Part shown: piece by piece, positions 15,626 to 23,554 of the stretch
Layout: each line of letters starts with the position of its first letter
Position numbering within the stretch: position 1 is the stretch's first letter
Source of the DNA: Dehalococcoidia bacterium
Lineage (GTDB): Bacteria > Chloroflexota > Dehalococcoidia > DSTF01 > WHTK01
Length of the DNA: 35,298 nucleotides
NCBI GenBank assembly: GCA_035574915.1
Contig: DATLYJ010000107.1
Coordinates: 1 to 35,298, forward strand
Reading direction: 5' to 3'
Notes under the pieces: generated by a model
Seen by the model: only the letters and a program-made list of their open reading frames with translations
Database searches by the model: none
What the model was told of the DNA's origin: nothing
Translations under genes and position numbers: made by a program

Positions 15626-15632
15626 ACAGGCT

Positions 15633-16007
15633 TTGCCGGAATACGAGATCTCGGTCGAGCGGACGGGCGCGAAGGTCGCGACACGCGCTCAGCTTGCCGA
15701 CGGCCCCCTGACGCGCATGAAAGGCTTGCTCGGCCGGCGGTCCCTCGACCGTGGGGAAGCGCTGATCCTGCGGCCCTGCTGGTCAGTCCATACATGGTTT
15801 ATGCGCTTTGCCCTTGACGTGGTCTTCGTGGACAAGACTGGCCGCGTCCTGAAGATCGCGCGTCGCATCGGCCCATGGCGCTTCACGGCAGCTCGCGGCG
15901 CCGCCGACGCCATCGAATTCCAGGGAGGCTCGCTCGATAGTGAGGACCTCGCCGAAGGAGACCGGTTGTTGATCGCGCCGGCGACCACCACTCCTGACCG
16001 AGCCTGA
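15633..16007 (+). CDS. DUF192 family protein
   Basis: This is a protein of about 124 residues. The start is uncertain: the TTG at 15633 is just after the preceding stop, while a GTG at 15582 would overlap the peptidase gene by 44 bases. The core has TRMKGLLGRRSL, then EALILRPCWSVHTWFMRFALDVVFVD and the closing DAIEFQGGS, which are the conserved pieces of DUF192 (a small beta-barrel domain, often secreted or cytoplasmic, of unknown function). DUF192 genes are repeatedly found beside Tad and pilus genes, so a pilus-related role is plausible but not shown. No signal peptide is visible with this start. Confidence 0.85.
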   Translation: MPEYEISVERTGAKVATRAQLADGPLTRMKGLLGRRSLDRGEALILRPCWSVHTWFMRFALDVVFVDKTGRVLKIARRIGPWRFTAARGAADAIEFQGGSLDSEDLAEGDRLLIAPATTTPDRA

Positions 16008-16115
16008 CCGTACCTCGCGCCTCCGCGACCTCGCGAAACTCACAACCCCCTACCTGATCGGGTGAAGTCCATGGACCCGGGCAAGACCGCCGAAACGGGC
16101 GGGGCGTCCGTCTGA

Positions 16116-16154
16116 CCTGTACGCGACCATTCGGTTGCTACCTCGACGTACAGG
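16116..16154 (+). promoter_or_regulatory. Inverted repeat overlapping the ribosome binding site of the acyltransferase gene
   Basis: CCTGTACG (16116-16123) and CGTACAGG (16147-16154) are a perfect 8-base inverted repeat with a 23-base spacer. The right arm overlaps the AGGAG ribosome binding site for the ATG at 16164. It could be a regulator operator or an RNA hairpin that masks the site. The rest of the 156-base gap (16008-16163) shows no gene. Confidence 0.4.
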
Positions 16155-16163
16155 AGACGCCAC

Positions 16164-18110
16164 ATGCGGGGTGACACGGACACGAGGGCACGGGGCGCAA
16201 GTGGGGGCTACCTGCCCGGGCTGGATGGGCTCCGAGGCATCGCGGTCATCGCGGTGCTCGTTTTCCACGCAAACGCGTCGTGGCTACCGGCCGGATTTCT
16301 TGGTGTCGAGGCCTTCTTCGCAATAAGCGGCTACATCATCACCCGCGGCCTTCTCGCCGAGCATGCTCGCACGGGACGCATTGACCTTCGCGGTTTCTGG
16401 ATCCGCCGCGCCCGGCGGCTACTTCCGGCCGTTGCCCTCCTGCTTGTCGCTCTGCTGTCGGCGGCTGCCGTCGCCGACCCCGCGGCTTTGCCGCGCCTGC
16501 GCGCGGACGCGCTCGCGGCGGCCGGATATGTCACGAACTGGAGGCTGGTCCTCGCAGGCGAGTCCTACTTCGACTCGTGGTCACGCCCCTCGCTGCTCAA
16601 GCACCTCTGGTCGCTCGCCGTGGAAGAGCAGTTCTACATCGCCTGGCCGCTGGCGCTCGCGGTGCTCCTCCGCCGGGGCCGCGGCTTCGCCTTGGCGGCC
16701 GTGGTCCTCGGGGCGCTCGGGTCCACGGGGCTTATGGCACTGATGTACGAGCCCGGGTCCGACGTCTCGCGCCTTTACTACGGGACTGACACGCGGGCAG
16801 CCGGCTTCCTCGCCGGCGCCGGGGCGGCAATCGCGCTGCCGGCGCTCGCGGGCGCAGGGCGTCGCGCGGCGCTGGCGGCGACCATCTCGGGCGCGGCAGC
16901 GCTGGCGCTCATCGGCGTTTGGTCCGCTGTGCTCAACGACAGCAGCCCCTTTCTGTACCGCGGAGGCTTCCTGGGGGTGAGCGGGGCGACGGCACTGGTC
17001 ATCGCAGCAGTCTCCCGCAGCGACTGGCCGCTGTCGCGGGTCCTGGGAGTGGCCCCCCTGCGCTGGGTTGGAGCGCGCTCCTACGGCATCTACCTCTGGC
17101 ACTGCCCTCTTTACCTCCTCGCGTGGCCGGAAGGACCATCGCTCGTGCAGGCAGCCGGCCTTGCGGCGCTTGCGGTCGCGATCGCCGCTGCCTCTTACGC
17201 CTTCCTCGAGGAGCCTGTCCGAAAAGGGGCGCTGGACGGAATTTGGGCCTCCTGGCGCTCGAAGCCAGGAGTTGCCGTGCATCGGCGGTTCGCAAAAGGC
17301 CTCGTCCTGGCAGGTTTCGCGCCGCTACTCGTCGGCGCCACGGCATCGCTTTCCACGCCTTCGGCGACAGGCGTGCCCGAGGAGTTGCGAGCCGGCGGCG
17401 TACGGATCATGTCGCCGGCCACCGACGACCTGTTCGGCCCTGCAGTCCGCGAACCGGCGGCGCCGACTCCCGTGCCGGTCCTGCCCGACCGCAACGACTG
17501 CGCATCGATTCGGTCGACGGAGTACAGGTCGGAGACCGAGCGCGCCTGGTATCTGTCGAACTGCATTGCCGCGCCCGCCGTCGTGACGGCATCGCCGGCT
17601 GCCGTCCTCTCGGCGCCCGGCGCGCGGACTGCCGGCTCGCGGCCCGCCGGCATAATCACCGCCATCGGCGACTCCGTCATGCTTGGCGCTGCCCGGGAGC
17701 TGGCAGCGGCCGTCCCGGGAATCGATGTCGACGCGGCGGTGTCGCGACAGGCCTCGGCCGCCATAGCGTTGCTCCGCGAGCGGCGCGATGCCGGTCAGCT
17801 CGGAAGTACGGTCCTGCTGCACATCGGGCACAACGGCGTCTTCACAGACTCCCACTTCGAGGAGGCGATGCGAATCGCTGGCCCGGACAGGCTCGTGGTG
17901 TTCGTGAACCTGAAGCTGCCACGGTCCTGGGAGGCCTCGAACAACCGGGTCATCGCCGCAGGCGTCTCAAGGCACGCCAACGCCGTGCTGGTCGACTGGC
18001 ACAGCGCGACTTCGGTCCGGCCGGGCCTCTTCTGGGACGACGGTGTCCATTTGCGCCCCGAAGGCGCGGTCTACTACGCGGCGCTGATTGCCTCCGCGCT
18101 CGGAAGGTAG
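16164..18110 (+). CDS. Acyltransferase-3 / SGNH fusion (OafA-like O-acetyltransferase)
   Basis: This is a 648-residue protein with ACAGGAG seven bases before the ATG. Residues 17-375 form an acyltransferase-3 domain of about ten helices. It begins PGLDGLRGIAVIAVLVFHANA with catalytic-type His35, then FLGVEAFFAISGYII and FWIRRARRLLPA. A linker leads to an extracellular SGNH hydrolase-like domain at about 490-648. This carries GDSVMLGA (Asp503, Ser504), GHNG in block III, and DDGVHLRPEG (Asp626, His629). The fusion is typical of enzymes that O-acetylate cell-surface polysaccharide or peptidoglycan: the membrane part passes an acyl group outward and the SGNH part transfers it. The substrate is not known. 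It follows the pilus operon and precedes two small membrane-tailed proteins. Confidence 0.93.
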   Translation: MRGDTDTRARGASGGYLPGLDGLRGIAVIAVLVFHANASWLPAGFLGVEAFFAISGYIITRGLLAEHARTGRIDLRGFWIRRARRLLPAVALLLVALLSAAAVADPAALPRLRADALAAAGYVTNWRLVLAGESYFDSWSRPSLLKHLWSLAVEEQFYIAWPLALAVLLRRGRGFALAAVVLGALGSTGLMALMYEPGSDVSRLYYGTDTRAAGFLAGAGAAIALPALAGAGRRAALAATISGAAALALIGVWSAVLNDSSPFLYRGGFLGVSGATALVIAAVSRSDWPLSRVLGVAPLRWVGARSYGIYLWHCPLYLLAWPEGPSLVQAAGLAALAVAIAAASYAFLEEPVRKGALDGIWASWRSKPGVAVHRRFAKGLVLAGFAPLLVGATASLSTPSATGVPEELRAGGVRIMSPATDDLFGPAVREPAAPTPVPVLPDRNDCASIRSTEYRSETERAWYLSNCIAAPAVVTASPAAVLSAPGARTAGSRPAGIITAIGDSVMLGAARELAAAVPGIDVDAAVSRQASAAIALLRERRDAGQLGSTVLLHIGHNGVFTDSHFEEAMRIAGPDRLVVFVNLKLPRSWEASNNRVIAAGVSRHANAVLVDWHSATSVRPGLFWDDGVHLRPEGAVYYAALIASALGR

Positions 18111-18233
18111 CCACCCACCCGGTCGGGTAGTTGCGGCGGCCAGGTTGAAGACCACCCGAAGGTACGGGGCGAGGCCCGGTTACTGGATCGATTATCAGGA
18201 CACGGCGGCAAGGGTCCGTCAGGGAGGTTGGAC

Positions 18234-18650
18234 ATGACGGCAGCAGTGACATCGATGAGCACGCGGAGTCTGGGCACGAGTCGAGGTCGGGTCCGGGCAG
18301 CGTCCCGGGGCGACCGTCGCGTCGCCCGCGGTGACGCGCTTGCGGAGGCCATGGACGGCCTCATCGCGGAGGTGTACGGGCAGGCTTTGCGGCACACCGC
18401 CAGCATTACGGACGCGGAGCGCGTCACCAGGGAGGCCCTGATGAAGGCGGAGGCGGCGCTGCGACGCGGCGCGTCGATAGCAGAGGTGCGGCAGGCCGCA
18501 CTCACGGCAACGGCACGCCGGCTCCGGGCTTGGCGCCTGGCGCAAACCCGGGGGAGCGCGCTGGCGTCGGCGCGCGGAGCGCTGCGGCGAGCGTTCCTGC
18601 TCGGACTCACGACGGTGGCATCGGCGCAGGTCGGCTTCTTTCTCATCTGA
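18234..18650 (+). CDS. Sigma region 2-like protein with C-terminal membrane tail
   Basis: This is a 138-residue protein whose ATG at 18234 has GGGAGG six bases upstream. The middle (about residues 36-102) reads LIAEVYGQALRHTASITDAERVTREALMKAEAAL and continues into ATARRLRAWRLAQ. This resembles region 2 of ECF sigma factors, in line with the true sigma at 2349 (IYRYAHARLGCREDAEELASQVFLEAL). Region 4 is missing. Instead an Arg-rich stretch runs into a hydrophobic C-terminal segment at 119-138 (FLLGLTTVASAQVGFFLI). This looks like a tail-anchored, degenerate sigma-like protein. It may bind RNA polymerase or a sigma partner at the membrane, or be a decayed gene. The similarity is my own alignment by eye. 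Confidence 0.55.
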   Translation: MTAAVTSMSTRSLGTSRGRVRAASRGDRRVARGDALAEAMDGLIAEVYGQALRHTASITDAERVTREALMKAEAALRRGASIAEVRQAALTATARRLRAWRLAQTRGSALASARGALRRAFLLGLTTVASAQVGFFLI

Positions 18651-18677
18651 TCGGCCGAAAGGCCGGGGAGGACAGCA

Positions 18678-18860
18678 ATGCAAGCTACAAGGGGTATCTC
18701 AGGAGAAGGCCTGCGCAGCCCGGCCGGGGCTCGCCGGCAGGTCGGCGGCCGGCCGGACGAATTCGAGGCCCTGGTGCCGGCGTGGTGGCTGCGGGTAAAG
18801 CCGGTGATTTCCGCGCTCTCCGCGGCGGGCCTGCTGGCGCTGCTTTTGGTTGGCCTGTAG
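18678..18860 (+). CDS. Small protein with C-terminal membrane tail
   Basis: This is a 60-residue protein with a strong ribosome binding site (GGGGAGG, six bases before the ATG at 18678). It has a basic, Gly/Arg-rich first half, a WWLRVKP segment and one hydrophobic helix at the very C-terminus (residues 42-60). It lies 27 bases after the sigma-like gene and shares its pattern of a soluble head with a terminal membrane tail. The two are likely co-transcribed and may act together. No family is recognised. The ribosome binding site makes it a credible gene despite its size. Confidence 0.6.
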   Translation: MQATRGISGEGLRSPAGARRQVGGRPDEFEALVPAWWLRVKPVISALSAAGLLALLLVGL

Positions 18861-18911
18861 TGAGCGCGGCAGAGAGGGGACGATGAGACGTAGCCAGAGG
18901 AGGGCACTGAC

Positions 18912-20186
18912 GTGGAGGCAGCATCGCTGCTGGCCCGCGCGGCGAGGGTGATCCCTGGTGGCGCCTCGGCTGCAGGACGGCGGGTGTTCAGGGAGGTCAT
19001 CGTCAAGACCCGCGGCGCCTACCTGTGGAATAGCGAGGGCAAGCGCTACATCGACTATCTCCTGGACTACGGGCCGATAGTGGTCGGCCACAGCGACGCG
19101 CGCGTCAACGCGGCGGCCCTGCGGGCAGCCGAGGAATGCGACCTGAACTGGGTTGGGCCCCACCCCCTGGAGGTCGAGCTCGCGGAGAAGATCGTCGCGT
19201 TGAGCCCTTCGGCGGAGAAGGTGGTCTTCGTGACCTCGGGGTCGGATGCGCTCCTTCACGCCGTACACGTGGCCCGGGCGGCAACGGGCAGGCGCCGGCT
19301 TTTGAAGTTCCACGGCAGCTTCGTGGGCTGGCACGACCCACTGGCACGGGGCGCGAACTTCGATGTGCGGCCCGGGGAAGTGCCCTCCCCCTCAGACCCG
19401 AACGCTGGCGGCATCGACCCGCGCGCGATCGAGGACGTCATCGTCCTCGATTGGAACGACGCCGGCGCGGTCCGCGAGGCCTTCGAGGCCTACGGCGGCG
19501 AGATAGCCGCCGTAGTCTGTGAGCCTTACGTCCTGAGCTACGGCTGCGTGCCGCCCGCGGCAGGGTTCCTGGAGCTCTTGCGCGAGCTCACGGTGCGCAA
19601 CGGCGCCTTGCTTGTCTTCGACGAGGTCAAGACGGGCTTTCGTTTCCACCTTGGAGGCTACCAGGTGGTGGCCGGCGTAACGCCTGACCTGACGGCCTTT
19701 GGCAAGGCGTTGGGCAACGGCTACACCATCGCCGCTCTCGCGGGCAGACGCGACCTCATGGACCTCCTTGGCGTCGCGGTTGCGCTCGACGGGACGCACT
19801 ATGCGAACCCCTATGCGTTGGCCGCTGCCCTGGAGACCATCTGCATCCTCGAGGACGGTGGCATCGAGCGTCTTGCCGTGCTCGGAGAACGCCTCCGGGA
19901 AGGCCTGGCGCGCGTCTTCCACGACGCCGGCGCTGAGGCCGTCGTCACAGGCTTCGGCTCCGGCTTCATGGTCAACTGGCGCCGCGAGCCGCCGGTGACC
20001 TTTCGCGAGGCTGCCCAAGCCGATTTCGAGCGCGCCGAGGCCTTTCGGCTGGGGATGCTGGAGCGCGGTGTGCTGCTTCCGCCCCTCGTCATCACGGACA
20101 GCCGTCTGTGCCTGGCCACCAGCGAGGCCGACATCGACGAGACGGTCGAGGCGGCGGCCGCGGTCTTGAGAGACCTGCGGCTGTAG
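18912..20186 (+). CDS. Class III aminotransferase, glutamate-1-semialdehyde 2,1-aminomutase-like
   Basis: This is a 424-residue PLP enzyme with a GTG start preceded by GAGGAGGG at seven bases. Motifs, in order, are IPGGASAAGRRVF at the N-terminus, VTSGSDALLHAVHVARAATG (phosphate-binding), FHGSFVGWHD, VFDEVKTGFRF with the PLP-nitrogen Asp237, and TAFGKALGNGYTIAAL with the PLP-binding Lys265. The order and spacing match HemL-type aminomutases. In the pathway sense HemL makes 5-aminolevulinate. However, many HemL-like paralogues act on other substrates, and no other haem gene is near. With a CaiB-like CoA-transferase following, it could belong to a catabolic set. I therefore give the family but not the substrate. 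Confidence 0.85.
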   Translation: MEAASLLARAARVIPGGASAAGRRVFREVIVKTRGAYLWNSEGKRYIDYLLDYGPIVVGHSDARVNAAALRAAEECDLNWVGPHPLEVELAEKIVALSPSAEKVVFVTSGSDALLHAVHVARAATGRRRLLKFHGSFVGWHDPLARGANFDVRPGEVPSPSDPNAGGIDPRAIEDVIVLDWNDAGAVREAFEAYGGEIAAVVCEPYVLSYGCVPPAAGFLELLRELTVRNGALLVFDEVKTGFRFHLGGYQVVAGVTPDLTAFGKALGNGYTIAALAGRRDLMDLLGVAVALDGTHYANPYALAAALETICILEDGGIERLAVLGERLREGLARVFHDAGAEAVVTGFGSGFMVNWRREPPVTFREAAQADFERAEAFRLGMLERGVLLPPLVITDSRLCLATSEADIDETVEAAAAVLRDLRL

Positions 20187-20300
20187 GGCGGGCGCGTCGC
20201 TGCCAACGAGCCAGCGATGTGAGCCTGATCGATTCCGTGGGCGATGCTATCCTGCGGCCGTCAGCTCCGAGGAGGTGGAGCCCCTGACGGATAGCGCTTC

Positions 20301-22619
20301 ATGAGTCCCATCCTCGACGGAGTGCGTGTCCTGGAAGCCGGCGGCCGCGCGGCTGCCGTCTGCGGTCTTCTCTTCGCGCAGTTAGGTGCGGACGTGGTCG
20401 TGGTACCTACGCCGCCGGCCCGAAGAGAGCCGGGGGACCCCGCCGAGGCCGGCGCCCTCAGCGCCAACAAGCGCGTCCTCGGCGTCGACACGTCGGCGGA
20501 GGAACGCGCCGGCGCGCTGGCCAGGCTCCTCGAGTCGGCTGACCTCGCGGTGTTTGATATGCCGCCGTCCATGCTCGAGAGCCTGGGATTGGCGCCGGCC
20601 TGGCTAGCCAGCCAGTATCCGCGGCTGGTCGTCGCGGCCATAACGCCCTTCGGGCTTGAGGGCCCGAAGCGCGACTATCGCGGGGGAGACCTGATCTCCT
20701 TCCATGCCAGCGGGATTGCCCGCCTGCTTGTCGGTCACGTGGAGGACCCGGAGGCGGAGCCACCGGTCCGCGCCGCGGGCGAGCAGGCGGCCTTCATCGC
20801 CGGCCTGACGGCGGCCTGCGCCGCCATGCACGCCCTGTACCACCGCCGCCGCGGCGGGGCGCCCGAGCTAATCGACGTCTCCTGGCAGGAGGCCCTCGCA
20901 CTCATGGCGCCGCGTGAGCTGGCGATGCCGGCCTTTGGCGGCCAGCCGGCGCCTCGAGAGGGCCGAGTCCGAGGCGGCAGCGCCGTGATTCCGGTGCTCC
21001 CTACGAGGGATGGTTATGTCGCCGTCTCGCCGCGCGAGCCGCACCAATGGCGGAACTGGCTGAAAGTTCTCGGCGAACCGGAATGGGGCGCTGAACCCCG
21101 CTTCGCCACCCGGGCGTTGCGTACCTCGAACTACGAGGACCTGTTCGAGCACATGGCCTCCTGGACCAGGGAGCGCACGTCGAACGAGATCTTCGAGGCC
21201 TGTCAGGCCGCCCACGTGCCCTGCTTTCCCTTCGGCACGCCCGCCTTGATGCTGGACGAACCGCAGCTCCAACACCGGCGCTTCTTCACTCCGCTCCTGG
21301 GCGGCGATGGCCCCGCTGTGGTTGTGCCCAGGCCGCCGTTCGGCCTGCCGCCGGACGACTATGCGGCGGAAGCCCGCGCCGCGGGCGCCGGCAGTGACTG
21401 GCTGCCACGTGAAGAGCCGCCGGGTATCAGCCCAGGGCCGCGGCAGGCACCGCCGCTCCCCTTGTCGGGCATCCGGGTCGTGGACTTCTCCTGGGTGATC
21501 GCTGGCCCCACCTGCACCCGCTACCTTGCTCTCATGGGCGCCGAGGTGATCAAGGTAGAGTCGCCGCAACGCCCGGACACGGGCCGAGCTTCCGAACTGC
21601 ACGACGTGCTCGGCCAGTCAAAGCTCGGGCTCTCTCTTGACCTCAAGGCGCCGGGCGCCCTGGACGCGGTCCGCCGCCTGCTACGGGACACCGACGTCGT
21701 GGTCGAGAACTTCGCTACCGGCGTCATGGACAGGCTGGGGCTCGGCTACGACAGCCTCAGGGCCCTGAATCCCGACATCATCCTCCTGTCCGCATCCGGG
21801 CTGGGCCGCACCGGCCCGGGAGCCGAGTGGGTCGCCTACGGCAACCTGCTCAGCGCTTATTCCGGCTTCGCGACGCTGAACGGCTTTCCCGGGCGGGAGC
21901 CGCGCACGGGCCTCGCCTGGGCGGACCCGCTCTGCGGGCTCCTCATGGCTTTCGGCGTGGTCGCGGCGCTCCACAACCGCGACCGGGGAGGAGGCGGGCG
22001 GCATATCGACTTCTCGATGCTGGAGGGCCTCCTGTGGACGATGCCGGGGCCCCTGATCCGCGCCCAGTTGGGCGTACCGGAGGCCGCGCCGGCCGGAAAC
22101 GACCATGCCTTCCTGTCGCCTCACGGTGTCTACCGCTGCAGGGGCGAAGACAGCTGGCTAGCTGTGGCGGTCGAAGATGAGCGGCAGTGGCAGGCTCTCT
22201 GCGGCCTTGTGCCCTCCCTTGCCGGAATGTGGCGCCTCTCGGAGGCCGAACGACGCATGGCGCGGGCCGAAATCGATGCGCGCATCGCGGCCTGGGCGCG
22301 AGACCAGGAAGCCATTGCCGTAATGGAGACGCTGCAGGCCGCGGGAGTGCCCGCGTCCGCCTCCCTGACTACGAACGACCTCTTCGGCGACTCCCACCTC
22401 TGGGACCGCGGCTTCTACAAGCCGGTGCCTTCGCGCGATGGAGCGCCGCACTTCCTGCCGGGACTGCCCTGGCGTTGGGGCAACGGCGCGCTCATCGAGC
22501 CGCGGCAGGCGCCTGGCCTCGGCGAGCACAACTTCTACGTCCTCAGGAACCTTGGCGGTCTCTCCGAGGAGGATTATCAGGCGCTTGTCGCGGCCGGTGC
22601 CTTTGGGAAGGCGGGTTGA
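20301..22619 (+). CDS. Tandem CaiB/BaiF (family III) CoA-transferase
   Basis: This is a 772-residue protein made of two family III CoA-transferase units, at about residues 1-350 and 388-770. The usual length is about 400 for one unit. Each unit has the N-terminal Rossmann-like start (ILDGVRVLEAGG; LSGIRVVDFSWVIAGP), the GADVV/GAEVIKVE strand and the segment before the R-rich GRH/GAP loop. In the second unit the catalytic Asp is present (AWADPLCG, Asp542). At the aligned place the first unit has Glu161 (AAGEQAAF), so its activity is doubtful. The ATG at 20301 is the only start downstream of an in-frame TAG. A GAGGAGG lies about 20 bases farther upstream. The substrate is unknown. The stop overlaps the next gene (TTGA). 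Confidence 0.9.
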   Translation: MSPILDGVRVLEAGGRAAAVCGLLFAQLGADVVVVPTPPARREPGDPAEAGALSANKRVLGVDTSAEERAGALARLLESADLAVFDMPPSMLESLGLAPAWLASQYPRLVVAAITPFGLEGPKRDYRGGDLISFHASGIARLLVGHVEDPEAEPPVRAAGEQAAFIAGLTAACAAMHALYHRRRGGAPELIDVSWQEALALMAPRELAMPAFGGQPAPREGRVRGGSAVIPVLPTRDGYVAVSPREPHQWRNWLKVLGEPEWGAEPRFATRALRTSNYEDLFEHMASWTRERTSNEIFEACQAAHVPCFPFGTPALMLDEPQLQHRRFFTPLLGGDGPAVVVPRPPFGLPPDDYAAEARAAGAGSDWLPREEPPGISPGPRQAPPLPLSGIRVVDFSWVIAGPTCTRYLALMGAEVIKVESPQRPDTGRASELHDVLGQSKLGLSLDLKAPGALDAVRRLLRDTDVVVENFATGVMDRLGLGYDSLRALNPDIILLSASGLGRTGPGAEWVAYGNLLSAYSGFATLNGFPGREPRTGLAWADPLCGLLMAFGVVAALHNRDRGGGGRHIDFSMLEGLLWTMPGPLIRAQLGVPEAAPAGNDHAFLSPHGVYRCRGEDSWLAVAVEDERQWQALCGLVPSLAGMWRLSEAERRMARAEIDARIAAWARDQEAIAVMETLQAAGVPASASLTTNDLFGDSHLWDRGFYKPVPSRDGAPHFLPGLPWRWGNGALIEPRQAPGLGEHNFYVLRNLGGLSEEDYQALVAAGAFGKAG

Positions 22620-23299
22620 ACCAGCCGCCAGAAGGGGACTCGCTGGAGCGCGTTACCGCGGAGGTCATCGAGTGCCGTCGCTGCCCCAGGCTGGTCGCCT
22701 GGCGAGAGCAGGTGGCGCGGGAGAAGCGTGCCGCCTTCCGCGACTGGGAGTACTGGGGCCGGCCGCTTCCGGGCTTCGGCGACCCAGCGGCGCGCCTCCT
22801 CGTCGTCGGGCTTGCTCCGGCGGCGCACGGCGGCAACCGCACCGGGCGCATCTTCACCGGAGACCGCTCAGGCGACTGGCTCTTCGCCGCCATGTACCGG
22901 GCAGGGTTCGCAAACCAGGCCGTCAGCGTGAGTCGCGACGATGGCCTGCGGTTGATCGACGCCTACGTCGCGGCCGTAGTGCGGTGCGCGCCGCCCGCGA
23001 ACAGGCCCCTGCCGGAAGAGCGCGATAACTGCCTTCCCTATCTGGAACGCGAGGTGCGGCTCCTGACCCGCCTTCGAGTCGTCGTTTGTCTCGGCTCCTT
23101 CGCCTACGACGGCGCGGCGCGCGCCCTGGGCATGACCTCCCGGCCGCGGTTTGGCCATGGCGTCGAGGCGACGCTGAGCGATGGGCGGGTCGTGATCTGT
23201 TCCTACCACCCGAGCCAGCAGAACACGTTCACGGGACGCCTCACAGAGGAGATGCTGGACCGCGTCTTCCTGCGCGCCAGGGCCCTCCTCGACCACTGA
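22616..23299 (+). CDS. Uracil-DNA glycosylase, family 5 (UDGb)
   Basis: This is a 227-residue enzyme that removes uracil and some other deaminated bases from DNA. The TTG at 22616 overlaps the CoA-transferase stop. The iron-sulfur cluster Cys are visible at residues 20 and 23 (CRRC) and at 124 and 139. Motif A is GLAPAAHGGNRTGR, followed by FTGDRSGDWLF. It lacks the Asp or Glu of families 1 and 4, as is typical of family 5 UDGb. Motif B is SYHPSQQNT near residue 200. The length is normal for the family. The overlap suggests joint transcription with the upstream gene, though I see no functional link. Confidence 0.92.
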   Translation: MNQPPEGDSLERVTAEVIECRRCPRLVAWREQVAREKRAAFRDWEYWGRPLPGFGDPAARLLVVGLAPAAHGGNRTGRIFTGDRSGDWLFAAMYRAGFANQAVSVSRDDGLRLIDAYVAAVVRCAPPANRPLPEERDNCLPYLEREVRLLTRLRVVVCLGSFAYDGAARALGMTSRPRFGHGVEATLSDGRVVICSYHPSQQNTFTGRLTEEMLDRVFLRARALLDH

Positions 23300-23335
23300 G
23301 CGCAAGGGCACCTCATCTCGTAAGATCGCGTCGAG

Positions 23336-23554
23336 ATGGCCGAGGAGAGCGAGAAGCAGCGCGAGCCGTTGGTGCTGTGGTGGATGCCGCTGGTGGCCCT
23401 GCTTGCCCCGCTCATCTGGGCAGCGTGGACGGCGGCCAGCGCGGACGGAGACGCTTTCGGCGAAGCGCTCGAAGCTCTGCTCTGGCCGGGCGCGGCTCTC
23501 TACCTGGGTGCCCTTGCGGTGCTCTGGGCCGGCTGGAAGATCGAGCTCGAGTAG
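23336..23554 (+). CDS. Small two-helix membrane protein, unknown function
   Basis: This is a 72-residue protein. After a charged start (EESEKQRE) there are two hydrophobic helices, at about residues 12-34 and 48-68, separated by an acidic loop (ADGDAFGEALE). Its stop overlaps the GTG of the DNA polymerase delta gene by one base (TAGTG), which indicates translational coupling and supports it being real. No family is recognised. The ribosome binding site is weak. Confidence 0.6.
   Translation: MAEESEKQREPLVLWWMPLVALLAPLIWAAWTAASADGDAFGEALEALLWPGAALYLGALAVLWAGWKIELE

Noticed and set aside
20275-20304. Short leader peptide (GTG to TGA) overlapping the CoA-transferase start
   Set aside because: The GAGGAG site touches the GTG directly, leaving no spacing, so initiation there is unlikely.
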